Source of the DNA: Treponema phagedenis | GTDB lineage: Bacteria; Spirochaetota; Spirochaetia; Treponematales; Treponemataceae | DNA length: 64,000 bases | Assembly (NCBI RefSeq): GCF_008153345.1 | Contig: NZ_CP042818.1 | Coordinates: forward strand, 806,001 to 870,000 | Direction: 5' to 3' | Shown here: in pieces, positions 21,497 to 31,306 of the stretch | Layout of the letters: every line of letters begins with the position of its first letter | How positions within the stretch are numbered: the first letter of the stretch is position 1 | The notes under the pieces: generated by a model | What the model was told of the DNA's origin: nothing | The model's input: the letters and a program-made list of their open reading frames with translations, nothing else | Databases searched by the model: none | Translations under genes and position numbers: made by a program

Positions 21497-22051
21497 TTGT
21501 TTGCGATTGCAGCCTTGGTCGGGTGTAGAGATAACACGCAAGCCGGCAGCGGTGTAGATACCGGATCGACTAATTCCGGGGCGAATAATTCAGGCAAAAC
21601 GCAACCAAGCGGAACGCAATCAGGCAAACTTGAAACCGTTGGTTTTGTATCAAAAAGATGGTTTGACGATAAAACAAAAAGACCTGAATTTACTATTAAG
21701 AATTATAAAGTAACCTTTAACGATGCCCCGGCATTTGATGAAATTACATGGATGACTTATATATACACTGAAACTGTTGGTTTTACCAATTGTGCAGGTG
21801 GGGATACTGTTTATCCGGATGACTATACGTGCTGGGATATATATTTATATCCGGCTAAGCCTGAAAACGATTTTGCCGAAACATGGCTTGCGAAAGATAG
21901 TCTTGATTTTAGTAAAAGAATAAAAATACCGGTTACCAAAGTTGAAGTGCTGGACAATCAATATTTTGACCCCGCAAGCGGGCATCCGTTTAAGCTAAAG
22001 GTAAGCATTAAAGGCTACCCTGATATGATTATTGCAGGCTCAAAAAAATAA
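21497..22051 (+). CDS. Phage-encoded lipoprotein, possible lysogenic-conversion gene
   Basis: The only plus-strand gene in the left arm, between Dam and the tail-fibre gene, with which it converges 3 bases apart. The N-terminus is a lipoprotein signal ending LVGC, then a Ser/Gly/Thr/Asn-rich linker (about 40 residues) and a globular domain of unknown family. Start is uncertain. TTG at 21497 (after GGAGGAAGG) leaves only 9 residues before the Cys. In the same frame a full-length signal (KRRKVLFLLFAIAALVGC) extends upstream, but its first codon is AAG at 21473 rather than ATG. Surface display and superinfection exclusion are guesses. Confidence 0.65.
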   Translation: MFAIAALVGCRDNTQAGSGVDTGSTNSGANNSGKTQPSGTQSGKLETVGFVSKRWFDDKTKRPEFTIKNYKVTFNDAPAFDEITWMTYIYTETVGFTNCAGGDTVYPDDYTCWDIYLYPAKPENDFAETWLAKDSLDFSKRIKIPVTKVEVLDNQYFDPASGHPFKLKVSIKGYPDMIIAGSKK

Positions 22052-22054
22052 ATT

Positions 22055-23356
22055 TTAAAAATATTCTAGCACAATGTAAGCTGAACAATTAGTACTTATC
22101 GCACTAAACAGCAATTGAGCCTTAGTAGTATTAAGCGCAATCATATTTTTTGCCGCAGCATAGGCTAAAGGATAGGTTTCCTTTCCGATTGTTACAACCC
22201 CTTCTATGCTTGTTATGGTATCAATGTTGAGCGGTTTGAGATCAAGAGGTTTTCCCAATCCTTTTTTCAAAAAATAAATAGGTATTGAAACTCTTTTTAC
22301 AACAACCCCATTCCAGTTTGTTTTATCGGTACGCCATATTTTGTTTGTTTCAGTTTCAAACCCGTCAAATTTATATATATCGCCTCCGGGAGCGGGCTTG
22401 TTTTCGAGTTCTTCTACACGGTTTGAAATTTCGCCGAGACCTGTTCTAAGATTCGCAACATTAACTTCAACTACATCAAGTGCTTTTTTATTTACGGCTT
22501 CGGCTTCAGTTTGGGCATCGGGAACTTCAATAGAGCTGTTTTTATTGCGGATAACATTATGATAGGGTTTAAGCTCTGCAGTACGCTCGTCAAGTTTTTG
22601 CTCCGCCGATTGTTTTTGTTCATCGGTTGCGCTTGACTCATCGATACCCGCAGGCAAAAAGTCTTGCAGTGTTAGGGTGGGGTTTTCCGCCTTAACTTTT
22701 TTTGTGAGCGTTTCAATATCGGAGATGAGTTCATTTTTTGCTTCGGTAATTTTGTTTTGTGTTCTTTCTTCACTTGTTTGTATTGCTTGGGTTTGGCTCT
22801 TTAAGTTTACCAGGTCTTCATTTTCTTTTGCATCCGCCGCCTTCAGTCTTCCGTCTTCGGTTCTGTATGCGATGGAGTTACCGGTAACCGTTTCGGTTGC
22901 GTTGTGTGCTTTGCCGTTTGTAATGTGTTCTTCAAAGTTGCGCACGAGTGTGTTAAATTCTTGTGTTTGTTTTTCATTTATTTCGCTTAGCGTGTTTACT
23001 CCGTCGGCAATGCAATTAATATCTTCGGCAGATAAAAGGTCTCCATAAGAATGATAGCGAATAAATACTTTTTCAAAACGTTGATTGAAGGTCAGCGCTT
23101 TGTAACAATCAATGTTTGACATTTCAGAAGCGATTGAATCGATTTCTGCAAAGTTATAATCGGTTTCAAGGACAAGCGGCTTTTGCATTGTATCATCTTC
23201 ATAGACTTCCATGGTGTTTGAAAAATAAATTGAGTGTTCAACATAGTATACCTTATTCGGAATAATGTTTGTAATTTTTTCTTTTTGTACAAAGTTTTCT
23301 GAATTTTCCTTTGTAAGGTCTGCATTAAATAATTTCCTGATTCTAATTTTTTCCAT
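22055..23356 (-). CDS. Putative tail fibre protein
   Basis: 433 aa from the ATG at 23356, which follows AAGGAG; the longer frame to 23413 has no ribosome site. N-terminal 100 residues are globular, the middle is rich in Glu/Lys/Gln with coiled-coil character (for example EEHITNGKAHNATETVTG and LVNLKSQTQAIQ). A Gly-rich hinge (PAPGGDIY) then leads to a compact 110-residue C-terminal domain that could bind a receptor. Last gene of the leftward late operon, as is usual for fibres. No family recognised with confidence. Confidence 0.65.
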   Translation of the reverse strand: MEKIRIRKLFNADLTKENSENFVQKEKITNIIPNKVYYVEHSIYFSNTMEVYEDDTMQKPLVLETDYNFAEIDSIASEMSNIDCYKALTFNQRFEKVFIRYHSYGDLLSAEDINCIADGVNTLSEINEKQTQEFNTLVRNFEEHITNGKAHNATETVTGNSIAYRTEDGRLKAADAKENEDLVNLKSQTQAIQTSEERTQNKITEAKNELISDIETLTKKVKAENPTLTLQDFLPAGIDESSATDEQKQSAEQKLDERTAELKPYHNVIRNKNSSIEVPDAQTEAEAVNKKALDVVEVNVANLRTGLGEISNRVEELENKPAPGGDIYKFDGFETETNKIWRTDKTNWNGVVVKRVSIPIYFLKKGLGKPLDLKPLNIDTITSIEGVVTIGKETYPLAYAAAKNMIALNTTKAQLLFSAISTNCSAYIVLEYF

Positions 23357-23384
23357 TTTTATAATCTCCTTAGATTTTTTATTT

Positions 23385-25754
23385 TTACGCATACCCCGCT
23401 TCTCGTTTTGCAAGGACGGGGCGGTCTTTCAATGCAAAACTTTTTAAGGCTCTGCTGTCGCGAGTATGCTTTTTAGTTTGTTTAATTTTTATCTTTTGGG
23501 CTAATGCACCGTTATAGGTGTATTCCATTTCATCAATTATTCCTTGCATAAATCCATAGCCGCGTAAACTTTTAAAGGCGATTAAATCGTAGAGCATCAG
23601 GCGCGGGTCGCTCCATGCTTGTACACTAAAATCTTTTGCAAAGTGTCGGTAATAATAACTCATTGATTGTAACACATCGCGTGCAATGTCATCGGAGGCG
23701 AGTGCGCCCACTTCAATATTTTTTACGATTTCGCCATTGACTTGTATGTCATCTTCGTTTCTTGCGGTGATTGTTTTTTTAAATTGTGAAGGAGTAAGAC
23801 GGCTGCCGTATATTTTAACGGTGAGCGTTTGAGGGTTCTCTTTAAAATAATTCCACGCCTTAACTTCAATTCCTTCGTTAGTAATTCGATATAAGAATTC
23901 AAATTGAGTTTGTTTAAAAATGTTTTCAATTTTAATGAGGTCAAAACTTGCCGCATCTTTTAAATCGATTTTAAATACTTCCGGCTTATTGTGTGCATTG
24001 CGCGACTCGACTGCTTCGGCATCGGCGCTATTTAATGACGGGTCTTTTTCAGGGATGATATACGTGCGCGGCATTTTCGGTACAATGAAGTTTTCCGTTT
24101 TTAAAATAGTATTATACGGCTTTTCTCGTATCATTTGAATAATAGTGAACTGCTCTCCTTCATCTCGGTCGATAAAGTTCCAAACCTTCACAATTGCCCG
24201 TATCGGTTTTTCCTGTGCGCCATACTCGTAAATGGTTTCATATTCAAGGGCTTTCGGAATAAGCGGGTCAGAGAATTCAAGGGCTTCAAAATTATCAGGA
24301 AGTAAAATGGTAAAGGTTGCACTCGGCTCTGCTCCTGCGCCGAGTTCGCGCTCATGAAGGGGAATGCGTATTTTATCTTGCGGAAATTCCCGCTTTGGGA
24401 TTCGCTCATTGTAGATGTATGATTGCTTTTTCCCAGCATGATATTCACCGTCATATTCATACGTTGCGTATGAAAGATTAATGATATTTGGCGAAAGTGT
24501 TTTAGTTTGTCCACCGCCTTGTGATTTGTATTCGTGCAATAAAAAATAGCGCAATGGGTAGCGAATTGCTCCGTGACGAGAGAGCATCGGTGTTGCGATG
24601 AGGGCGGAGCCTGTTTCATCGCAGGCGCAAAAGGCGTTGGTTAATACGCACAGTTTATTTAGCAGTGATCCGATGTTTCCGTTTAAAGGGATGCGATTTA
24701 GCGCAACCCGTTTTAATTGCTCGTCAACTTTGATAGCAGATAAGTTTATTGCGTTTGCGATTTTTGCAAAGCACTCATAGGCGTTTGTTTTGTCTCCTAT
24801 TCCTAAATTAAGATAATCATTTTTACGCACTCCGATATAGTCTTGTGCTTTTACAGTTACACTTATTTTCTGCTCGTTCGTGTCAATGTCGGTTACAAAG
24901 AAGTTTCCGAAGTTCAATATAAACGGCTTTTGATTTTTTCGTGTATTGAGAATGAGTGCGACGGAGACAATCGCATTTGCATTAAAAAAACCTGCAATGG
25001 GGCTTTCACTATTTTTATCATCATACATGCGAGTTATATTATTCAATTCGATTTCAAGTGAATTAATATAGAGCCTGCCAATAGAGCCTTCTTTGTTTTC
25101 TGTTTTCTTTTTTTGCTGTTTAATTTTTACTACGTCTTTTTCAGTAACAAAGAATTCAAATCCGGGATAAAAGGAGACAATCCATATTCTTTTATTCGCT
25201 GTGTGTTTCGTAACATGCAATTCAAGGATACCGACATTCTCTGCTTTTAGTGGAAAGACAATTTCATTGCGTGTATTGTTTGTAATTGTATACCGGGTGA
25301 TTTCCGTATCGTTTTTTGTTTTTGCAATTACGGTTGCCTCTTTAATTATTCGGTCAGGATTAGTGCGGATAGTAATTTTTTTTGTGTCTGTGTTCGGCAG
25401 ATACAGTTTGATACAATCTGTTACCGATCCGGAGTGGTCAGCTTTCTTTCCGATGTAGCCGATGTGTGAATATGGCTGGCGCTTTACTTGGTGGATTCTA
25501 TTGTCGCGGTGAATATTGTACGGTTCAGGGAACACGCGATAATTTATTTCCTCGTCAATAAAAAGTCTCTGTTCGATATGGTATAAATACGGGTAGACTA
25601 TTTGGTCAGGTACCGATCCCGTTTGTGTATTCGGGGCGAAAATCTTAATGCTTTCCGGCACTTTGCAGGAGAGAAATGAGAAGATAATGCGAGCGGTGTA
25701 ACTGCGATTATTGCCGCGTATTTTTTGTTCGGTTGAAAGGGGTGTTTTTATCAT
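23385..25754 (-). CDS. Large tail-tip/baseplate protein
   Basis: 789 aa, downstream of the tape measure gene. No transmembrane or signal segment. It is rich in beta-forming sequence, with repeated short segments such as RLYINSLEIELNN and KISVTVKAQDYIG that resemble phage tail-hub (gp27/Tal-like) domains. Its size and place between tape measure and fibre suit the central tail-tip protein. I cannot name a family. Confidence 0.6.
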   Translation of the reverse strand: MIKTPLSTEQKIRGNNRSYTARIIFSFLSCKVPESIKIFAPNTQTGSVPDQIVYPYLYHIEQRLFIDEEINYRVFPEPYNIHRDNRIHQVKRQPYSHIGYIGKKADHSGSVTDCIKLYLPNTDTKKITIRTNPDRIIKEATVIAKTKNDTEITRYTITNNTRNEIVFPLKAENVGILELHVTKHTANKRIWIVSFYPGFEFFVTEKDVVKIKQQKKKTENKEGSIGRLYINSLEIELNNITRMYDDKNSESPIAGFFNANAIVSVALILNTRKNQKPFILNFGNFFVTDIDTNEQKISVTVKAQDYIGVRKNDYLNLGIGDKTNAYECFAKIANAINLSAIKVDEQLKRVALNRIPLNGNIGSLLNKLCVLTNAFCACDETGSALIATPMLSRHGAIRYPLRYFLLHEYKSQGGGQTKTLSPNIINLSYATYEYDGEYHAGKKQSYIYNERIPKREFPQDKIRIPLHERELGAGAEPSATFTILLPDNFEALEFSDPLIPKALEYETIYEYGAQEKPIRAIVKVWNFIDRDEGEQFTIIQMIREKPYNTILKTENFIVPKMPRTYIIPEKDPSLNSADAEAVESRNAHNKPEVFKIDLKDAASFDLIKIENIFKQTQFEFLYRITNEGIEVKAWNYFKENPQTLTVKIYGSRLTPSQFKKTITARNEDDIQVNGEIVKNIEVGALASDDIARDVLQSMSYYYRHFAKDFSVQAWSDPRLMLYDLIAFKSLRGYGFMQGIIDEMEYTYNGALAQKIKIKQTKKHTRDSRALKSFALKDRPVLAKREAGYA

Positions 25755-25778
25755 CGCTCTGTTAAAAAAACTTTTTAA

Positions 25779-26357
25779 TTACTGTCCTACAAACAAATAC
25801 ATTTCAACGGTGATATTTTTCGGTCGAGTTTCTTCAGTTTGCCTTCCGGAAGCAGAGCCGGTTGAACTGCTTTTGTTTTCCTGCTGCCACTGATATTGTG
25901 CATCAACTCCTTTTGTACTTCCAACTCCATTACTGCCTTCATACGTGTAACTATGGGTATGCCGTTGCATTGCATCTATTTGTCCGCCGCCATTGCCTCT
26001 TACCCCTGAATCATAGCTTACCGACCCGGATCCACTAAAGGCACTTGCATTGCCGCCTGCAAGACGTAAGAAGGTGCCCGGATATTTTTCGTGTAAGTTT
26101 TTCCATTCAACCGGTGCAGTATCCGTAAATTGCTCCCAGGGGAGGGGCATGCCGGGGAAGCGAGTATATAAAAATCCTATAGGCGGAATGGAAGGCGGAG
26201 TGCTTGCGGCAGCTTGCAAGGCTTCATAAATCGCTTTTATGGACGCTACTACACAATTCCAGTTTTTGTTTGTTAACGCATCATCAGGATTCAGTGTAGA
26301 AGGTAAGTTCTTTTGCACCTCCAAAAGTTGTTCATCAAGTTTTGATTTTAATCCCAT
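25779..26357 (-). CDS. Tail fibre/collar-type receptor protein
   Basis: 192 aa. Helical N-terminus (KLDEQLLEVQKNLP), then a tail-collar-like C-terminal part: GFLYTRFPGMPLPWEQ, FLRLAGGNAS, a Gly/Ser-rich stretch, QRHTHSY and the terminal ETRPKNITVEMYLFVGQ. His-x-His and the ETRPKN ending are typical of short fibre tips whose trimers bind metal. Probably adsorption to the treponemal surface. Confidence 0.75.
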   Translation of the reverse strand: MGLKSKLDEQLLEVQKNLPSTLNPDDALTNKNWNCVVASIKAIYEALQAAASTPPSIPPIGFLYTRFPGMPLPWEQFTDTAPVEWKNLHEKYPGTFLRLAGGNASAFSGSGSVSYDSGVRGNGGGQIDAMQRHTHSYTYEGSNGVGSTKGVDAQYQWQQENKSSSTGSASGRQTEETRPKNITVEMYLFVGQ

Positions 26358-26385
26358 TTTTTTGCTCCTTAATTAAGTATTTTTT

Positions 26386-26823
26386 TTAATTTATTTTTAA
26401 ATTCACACCTGTATAAATAAACATATTATTTTTTCGGAATGAATAATTTATTTTTATCGTGCCGACCACTTCTATTTTAATTGCATGAAAGTGTTCCCGG
26501 TTAAATCTTGCAGCGGTTGCCGGCATGTGTTGTTTTTTGATAAATAGCGATTTTTCTTTTTCAAAGTCGGTTTGTTCAATACATCTAATAATCATTTGAA
26601 TGGTGTTTAATCCCTCATCAAACAGTGTTGCAAACCTAATCGAAGCTGATTCATATTTTCTGATTATGTCTTTTCGTTTTATGCCGTTTGCAGTTGTAAG
26701 CTGCGAGGCGATTTCTTTTTGCTCAATTGTAATTTTTCCGCCGAGTGGTAGGGGGAAAAATTCTCCGTCAATTACAATGACATCTTGCGGATAGTGTTTG
26801 GTAATATATTCTTGTTCGGTCAT
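26386..26823 (-). CDS. Hypothetical tail protein (145 aa)
   Basis: Between the tape measure and the fibre genes, same strand, with only 25-28 bases to either neighbour. Beta-rich start (VIVIDGEFFPLPLGGKITIEQK), a helical middle with FATLFDEGLNTIQMIIRCIEQTD, and a beta-rich end. The position suits a distal tail or baseplate-linker component, but the family is not recognised. Confidence 0.6.
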   Translation of the reverse strand: MTEQEYITKHYPQDVIVIDGEFFPLPLGGKITIEQKEIASQLTTANGIKRKDIIRKYESASIRFATLFDEGLNTIQMIIRCIEQTDFEKEKSLFIKKQHMPATAARFNREHFHAIKIEVVGTIKINYSFRKNNMFIYTGVNLKIN

Positions 26824-26848
26824 GTTCTTTTTTTTAACTCCTTAATGT

Positions 26849-29800
26849 TTAAACACGCCAGTTTTTATTTCCTTCTTCGACAATGTTGTATACTTCACGG
26901 TCGTGATTTCTTAGTGCGTTTAAAATACTTTCTTCTAAATCATCTCCTTGATTGTGCACAACTTCGACATTGTATGTTGCAGAATAATTCGTACTTGCGC
27001 TGTTATCGGTATTATAAATTCCTGCGGCTTTAAACATTGTTTCAAGATTCGGCAAGTTAAGTGGCAGTATCACTTCAGGGATTCCCGCTTCAGCGACAAG
27101 CCCCGGGGCGCCGTTCGGTAAGGTGATGCCGGTACCCGCTGCACTCGGCATAACAATACCGCCTTGTGCGAATTTAATCGGGCGAGGTGCAGGCGGTAAG
27201 GCTTGCTGGATGTAGTCGGGCGGTAAGGGTTGCCCCGCAATAACGCCTATTTGTACGCCTGCCATTACAGCGGCAGCAGTATGTGCAGCTCCTGCTGCAA
27301 ACCCTTGCGGATTTCCGGCAACACCAAGTGCAAACTGCGCAACCGCTTCCGCCGTTTCTATTGCTGCTTTAATACTCATGCTAATAACACCTTGTGCCTT
27401 TTGCCATTTTGCAGCTTCCTGTGCAGCCTTTGCGGCGGCATCTCCTGCAGCGTTTTCTGTTGTAATTCGTGTAACCGCGTATTCATGTTCGGCTTGAGCT
27501 TTTGCGTTTAATAAGGCAACCTCTTGCATGCGCGCTTCTTTGTCGCGTTTTATTTTTTCATCTTCCGCTTTTTTATGTGCTGCGTCTTCCGCTTTTTTCT
27601 TTCGAGCCGCTTCAAGCTGCTGTTCCGTGTTGCGGAGTTTTATCAAATTGGTTTCAACTTCAAAACTTCCTGAAAGCTCCTGTATACTTCGATTGTATTC
27701 TGATTGTCGTCTCTCAAACTCTTCTTGCCTCCGCTGCTCTTCGCGCTCGGCATCTTCAATTTGTTTTTGCTCTCTTTTTTCTGAAAGCTCATTGTCGATT
27801 TCTAAAAGCGTTTCGTTTTTTTCACGCTCAATTTCAGCAAGGCGAATAGCAGTCTCTTGTCTTCGCTTCTCTTCTTTATTATTTATAAATCCTTGCGCTG
27901 CATCTGCAATTTGCGAAAATGTCGAACTTATAATTCCGCCGATTTCAGAAAACTTATCGGCAATTTTGCGGGTAGCTTCGGCAAATGCATCGCTCGCTTT
28001 CTTTGCCGCTTCTTCGGCAAGCGTCCCCATGTTGTCCGCCTGCTTTTTTATTGCCGCTGCCTTTTCCTGATCTTCTTTGTTTGAACTTTTTTGCAACGAA
28101 ATATACTGATCTAAAAGTTCATTACGTTTTTGGCTGTATAGGTTTGCTCGTTCCTCCCACTCGGCGCGGTTTAATTGTTTTTCTGTTGCACCTGTAATTT
28201 CTCCGGTTTCTACTTTTAATTGTACTTTAAGCTCAACGTCCGTTTTTGCTTCTTCAGTAAACTTTTTTATTTTCTCAAGTTCTTTTTGATGCCGCTCATC
28301 GGAGAGCCTGTCAAGTTCCTCATTTGTTTTTTTTGTTTCTTCTAAAATTGTTTCATGTGCAGCGCCTACCGCTTTTGCAAGCGATTGTTCAACAGTTAAA
28401 TTTTTCTCCGCATTCTCTTTTAAATTTTTTGTAACATTTTCTTTATGAAAACTTTCTAAAAGTTCAAGCCGTTTTTTATAAAAGGATTCCTCATTTTTTA
28501 AAAGTAACTCTTCTTGCTCTTTTTTATCTTCAATAGATTTTTTTATAAGCGCAACTTCAGCTTCGTATTCTTTTTCTAAATCAGCAAGCCGTTCCGCTTG
28601 TGTTTTTTCATTTTTTTCTTTTCCTTTGCCTGTTTCATTAATTGGTGCCACTGCTTGTTCAGGCTCAAGTTCCGGCACAAATGATTCCTTTGAATAATCG
28701 CGTAATGCTGCAATACCGCGCTCCGTCTCTGTGATGTCTATTTTAAGTTTCGCAATTTCTTCGCGTGTCTTTCGTAAACCGTCTTTTGCATTTGTTACCG
28801 TTTTTAAAGAGTCAGGCAGTAATGCAAATTTTTCAAAAACTTCTTCAATAGACCATGCAGTGCTTTCGCTGTATTCTTTTACGATTTTCGCAAGGTCGCT
28901 TTCAGCCGATTGCAATTGACTAAGCACTCTTTTATTATGCTCTAAATCTTCCTGCTTCCTGTCAGCTACATCATGAGCAGCTTCAACCGATGCTTCAACA
29001 TCAATTCGTGCTTTCCCCGTTGACTGACTTATCATAATCAAGGACTGCCCGGTGATTGCGTTTATTTCCTTAGCGATTTCTTTCATGCGCAATGCTTCTT
29101 GCGCATTCAGTTTTTCTTTTTGATTTAATGTTTCATATGCTTTTGCAAGTTCGCTTATGCGCTGCGCTTGTACCATTGTCGCGGTATTCGCTTCAATTGT
29201 TGCAAGCTTTTGTTTAAACTGTTTTTCAGCAGCTCTGTCCATCCATGCCAACAGTTCTTTAATTGCAACAACAGCCGCTGCGGCTCCTGCAATTGCAAGC
29301 ATAAACGGGTTGCTCGCACCGATAACTTTAAATGCGGCGTCCATTGCTCTTAAACCTCGCTGCACGGCAATGATTCCTTTTACCAATCCAAACGCCCCGG
29401 CGGTTACCGCTGTGAATGTGATAAGAACTTTCCCAACAGAAACAATAAGTTTTAGTTGTTCTTCATTTAAATTTTTAAGCCACTCGGCAAGTTTAAAGAC
29501 GGGAGATAAAAGGGCTTGTAAACTCGGAATTAATTCTTGGCCAAGTTTAATTGCGAAGCTTTGTGCGTTAAGTTTTGCTTGTTCAAGCTGGAAACCGAAC
29601 GCATTTGGTCCCGCTACGGTTGCATCGTTAAATGCCTGCTCGGTAGCCCCCGCCGATTCGTTCATTGCTTCTAAGTCGCTTGCGAATTTTGCAGCTCCTT
29701 TTCCCGCCGCATACAAGGCGAGTTTCCCCGCTTCAGCAGAACCGAAAAGATTACTAATAGGTTCCCCTGTTTTATCGGCTACCGATTTTAATGCTTGCAG

Positions 29801-30607
29801 TGCTCCGGAAAGTCCTCCAAATTTTGCAATGAGTTCTTCACCGGTTGCAACTCCTAATTCTTTAAAACTTTTTGCAAGCCTCTCTTGCGGTTTTTGCAAT
29901 TCAGTATATACAGCCGAAAGCTTTGTTGAAACTTCCGCAGCTCCGCCGATTACACCGGTTCCGGAAGAGAATATGGCAAAAAGTTCTTCTTGAGAGACAC
30001 CGAGATCATTATTCATCGATGTTACCCGCTGCATGGAAACAGCAAGATCGCTCATTGATGTTTGTCCGAGCTTTAATGTTGTGAAGGCTAAATCTGAAAC
30101 CCTTTTTTGAGCTTCAAAAGAAGTGTTCCCGTATGCTTTTGTTACGGCAGATAAAAGCTTAATAGATTCTTTTGTAGTTGCCCCTCCCGCCGTTGCTCCC
30201 TTTGCGGCAAGTTCAAGATTCTTTGCGCTATCGGCTGAATCTCCGAATGCGGAGATTATTTCGTATAAGCCTTCGGTTAAATCTTTGGTTGTTTTGCCGA
30301 CAGCAGGAGAAAGATTTAGGACGTTTTCTTCAAGTTCTGCAATGCGCTCTGTAGCTCCCGGAATAAGTGTTTGCACCTTCCCAAAGCCTTCGTTAAATTC
30401 AACCGCCATTTTTGCAGTTGCAATGCCGACAGCGGCAATCGCTGTTGTTGCAATTGCCGCTTGCTTTGCAATACTGCCATAAAGCTCGCTTACGTCTTTT
30501 GTTTTTTTATTAAAATCATCGAGGGCTTTTTTTGACTCATCAATTGCGGCTTTAAATTTTTCATTGTCCCCAGTGATTTTAAAAATGAGCTCTCGCACTG
30601 TTGCCAT
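26849..30607 (-). CDS. Tail tape measure protein
   Basis: 1252 aa, the largest gene of the phage. The N-terminal third has the TP901-type tape-measure core (NEGFGKVQTLIPGATERI, SPAVGKTTKDLTEGLYEI, GGATTKESIKLLSAV). Two hydrophobic segments follow around residues 385-440. Then come long charged coiled-coil stretches with many EAER/QKRE-like heptads (about 690-1050) and a Gly/Pro-rich C-terminus. It sets tail length and spans the membrane during DNA entry; at about 0.15 nm per residue a tail of roughly 190 nm is expected. Confidence 0.93.
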   Translation of the reverse strand: MATVRELIFKITGDNEKFKAAIDESKKALDDFNKKTKDVSELYGSIAKQAAIATTAIAAVGIATAKMAVEFNEGFGKVQTLIPGATERIAELEENVLNLSPAVGKTTKDLTEGLYEIISAFGDSADSAKNLELAAKGATAGGATTKESIKLLSAVTKAYGNTSFEAQKRVSDLAFTTLKLGQTSMSDLAVSMQRVTSMNNDLGVSQEELFAIFSSGTGVIGGAAEVSTKLSAVYTELQKPQERLAKSFKELGVATGEELIAKFGGLSGALQALKSVADKTGEPISNLFGSAEAGKLALYAAGKGAAKFASDLEAMNESAGATEQAFNDATVAGPNAFGFQLEQAKLNAQSFAIKLGQELIPSLQALLSPVFKLAEWLKNLNEEQLKLIVSVGKVLITFTAVTAGAFGLVKGIIAVQRGLRAMDAAFKVIGASNPFMLAIAGAAAAVVAIKELLAWMDRAAEKQFKQKLATIEANTATMVQAQRISELAKAYETLNQKEKLNAQEALRMKEIAKEINAITGQSLIMISQSTGKARIDVEASVEAAHDVADRKQEDLEHNKRVLSQLQSAESDLAKIVKEYSESTAWSIEEVFEKFALLPDSLKTVTNAKDGLRKTREEIAKLKIDITETERGIAALRDYSKESFVPELEPEQAVAPINETGKGKEKNEKTQAERLADLEKEYEAEVALIKKSIEDKKEQEELLLKNEESFYKKRLELLESFHKENVTKNLKENAEKNLTVEQSLAKAVGAAHETILEETKKTNEELDRLSDERHQKELEKIKKFTEEAKTDVELKVQLKVETGEITGATEKQLNRAEWEERANLYSQKRNELLDQYISLQKSSNKEDQEKAAAIKKQADNMGTLAEEAAKKASDAFAEATRKIADKFSEIGGIISSTFSQIADAAQGFINNKEEKRRQETAIRLAEIEREKNETLLEIDNELSEKREQKQIEDAEREEQRRQEEFERRQSEYNRSIQELSGSFEVETNLIKLRNTEQQLEAARKKKAEDAAHKKAEDEKIKRDKEARMQEVALLNAKAQAEHEYAVTRITTENAAGDAAAKAAQEAAKWQKAQGVISMSIKAAIETAEAVAQFALGVAGNPQGFAAGAAHTAAAVMAGVQIGVIAGQPLPPDYIQQALPPAPRPIKFAQGGIVMPSAAGTGITLPNGAPGLVAEAGIPEVILPLNLPNLETMFKAAGIYNTDNSASTNYSATYNVEVVHNQGDDLEESILNALRNHDREVYNIVEEGNKNWRV

Positions 30608-30647
30608 TTTTTTTACATCCTAAACTTTTTTTTTAAAATATTTAAAT

Positions 30648-30864
30648 CTATCGATACAAATCTTCGATATTATCAACTTCCGATTGTGTTAATAACTTTT
30701 TTTCTTTTTTAATCGGAATACCTTTTTTCATCAATTCAAAATTAAATCCTGCGCGCACCTTGTTAACCAAAGTTTCAAGGCTCCATTCAGTTAATATTTC
30801 GCGCTCTGTTATGTTATACATTAAAAGCGCATGGTTAATTATTTCTCCCCAGTCGTTTTTTTTT
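30648..30864 (-). CDS. -1 frameshift extension of the tail assembly chaperone (T domain)
   Basis: After a -1 slip on the A9 run the frame stays open for about 70 more codons to TAG at 30648, giving a fusion of about 192 aa. The extension begins KKNDWGEIINHALLMYN and continues with a helical segment containing ILTEWSLETLVNKV. It has no start codon or ribosome site of its own. Position, length and slip site all match the G-GT arrangement conserved in long-tailed phages, where the T part contacts the tape measure. Confidence 0.8.
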
Positions 30865-31225
30865 CAATATCGTCATCTGAAGACTCTTCTCCATCGCTTG
30901 GAATTGCAGAAGTGAAATTGGTAAGAATTGCGTATATTATATTTTGATACATTGCATCGATTTGCTGCGCAGTTGCATTTTTTAGTAAATAATCTTCGGT
31001 AAACTCAGGATGAAAAAATGAACAAAAAAGAGAAACCGAGCGCACCGTATCATGGAATAATTTTTCAGGCGGGTCATCTTCTTTTTGCGTTTCTACGTTT
31101 TGATTATGATTATCAAGTAAGGGAATTGCAAGCCCTGAAGGAATATAGCCTATTTCAAATTCTTTTTCTAAAAATTTTATCTTTACGCTTTCAGCTTTTA
31201 ATAAATCAAGATTTACCATTTTCAT
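30839..31225 (-). CDS. Tail assembly chaperone, short form (lambda gpG-like)
   Basis: 128 aa directly upstream of the tape measure gene, the standard place for the tail chaperone pair. Acidic, starting KMVNLDLLKAESVKIKF and ending in an Asp/Ser-rich tail. Near the stop the message reads GAA AAA AAA ACG, nine A in a row (30856-30864), a classic -1 slippery site. Slippage yields the long GT-type form described in the next entry. Confidence 0.8.
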   Translation of the reverse strand: MKMVNLDLLKAESVKIKFLEKEFEIGYIPSGLAIPLLDNHNQNVETQKEDDPPEKLFHDTVRSVSLFCSFFHPEFTEDYLLKNATAQQIDAMYQNIIYAILTNFTSAIPSDGEESSDDDIEKKTTGEK

Positions 31226-31306
31226 TTTTTTTACCTTTTGTTCCTTAACTTTTTTTTAAAATCTTTGCCGGTTGCGCACTTGCATCCGGCAAAAAAAAAC
31301 ATTTTA

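Noticed and set aside
29157-29993. 278-codon plus-strand frame opposite the tape measure gene
   Set aside because: Mirror of the Ala-rich tape measure coding; Cys/Ser-rich composition with no start signal.
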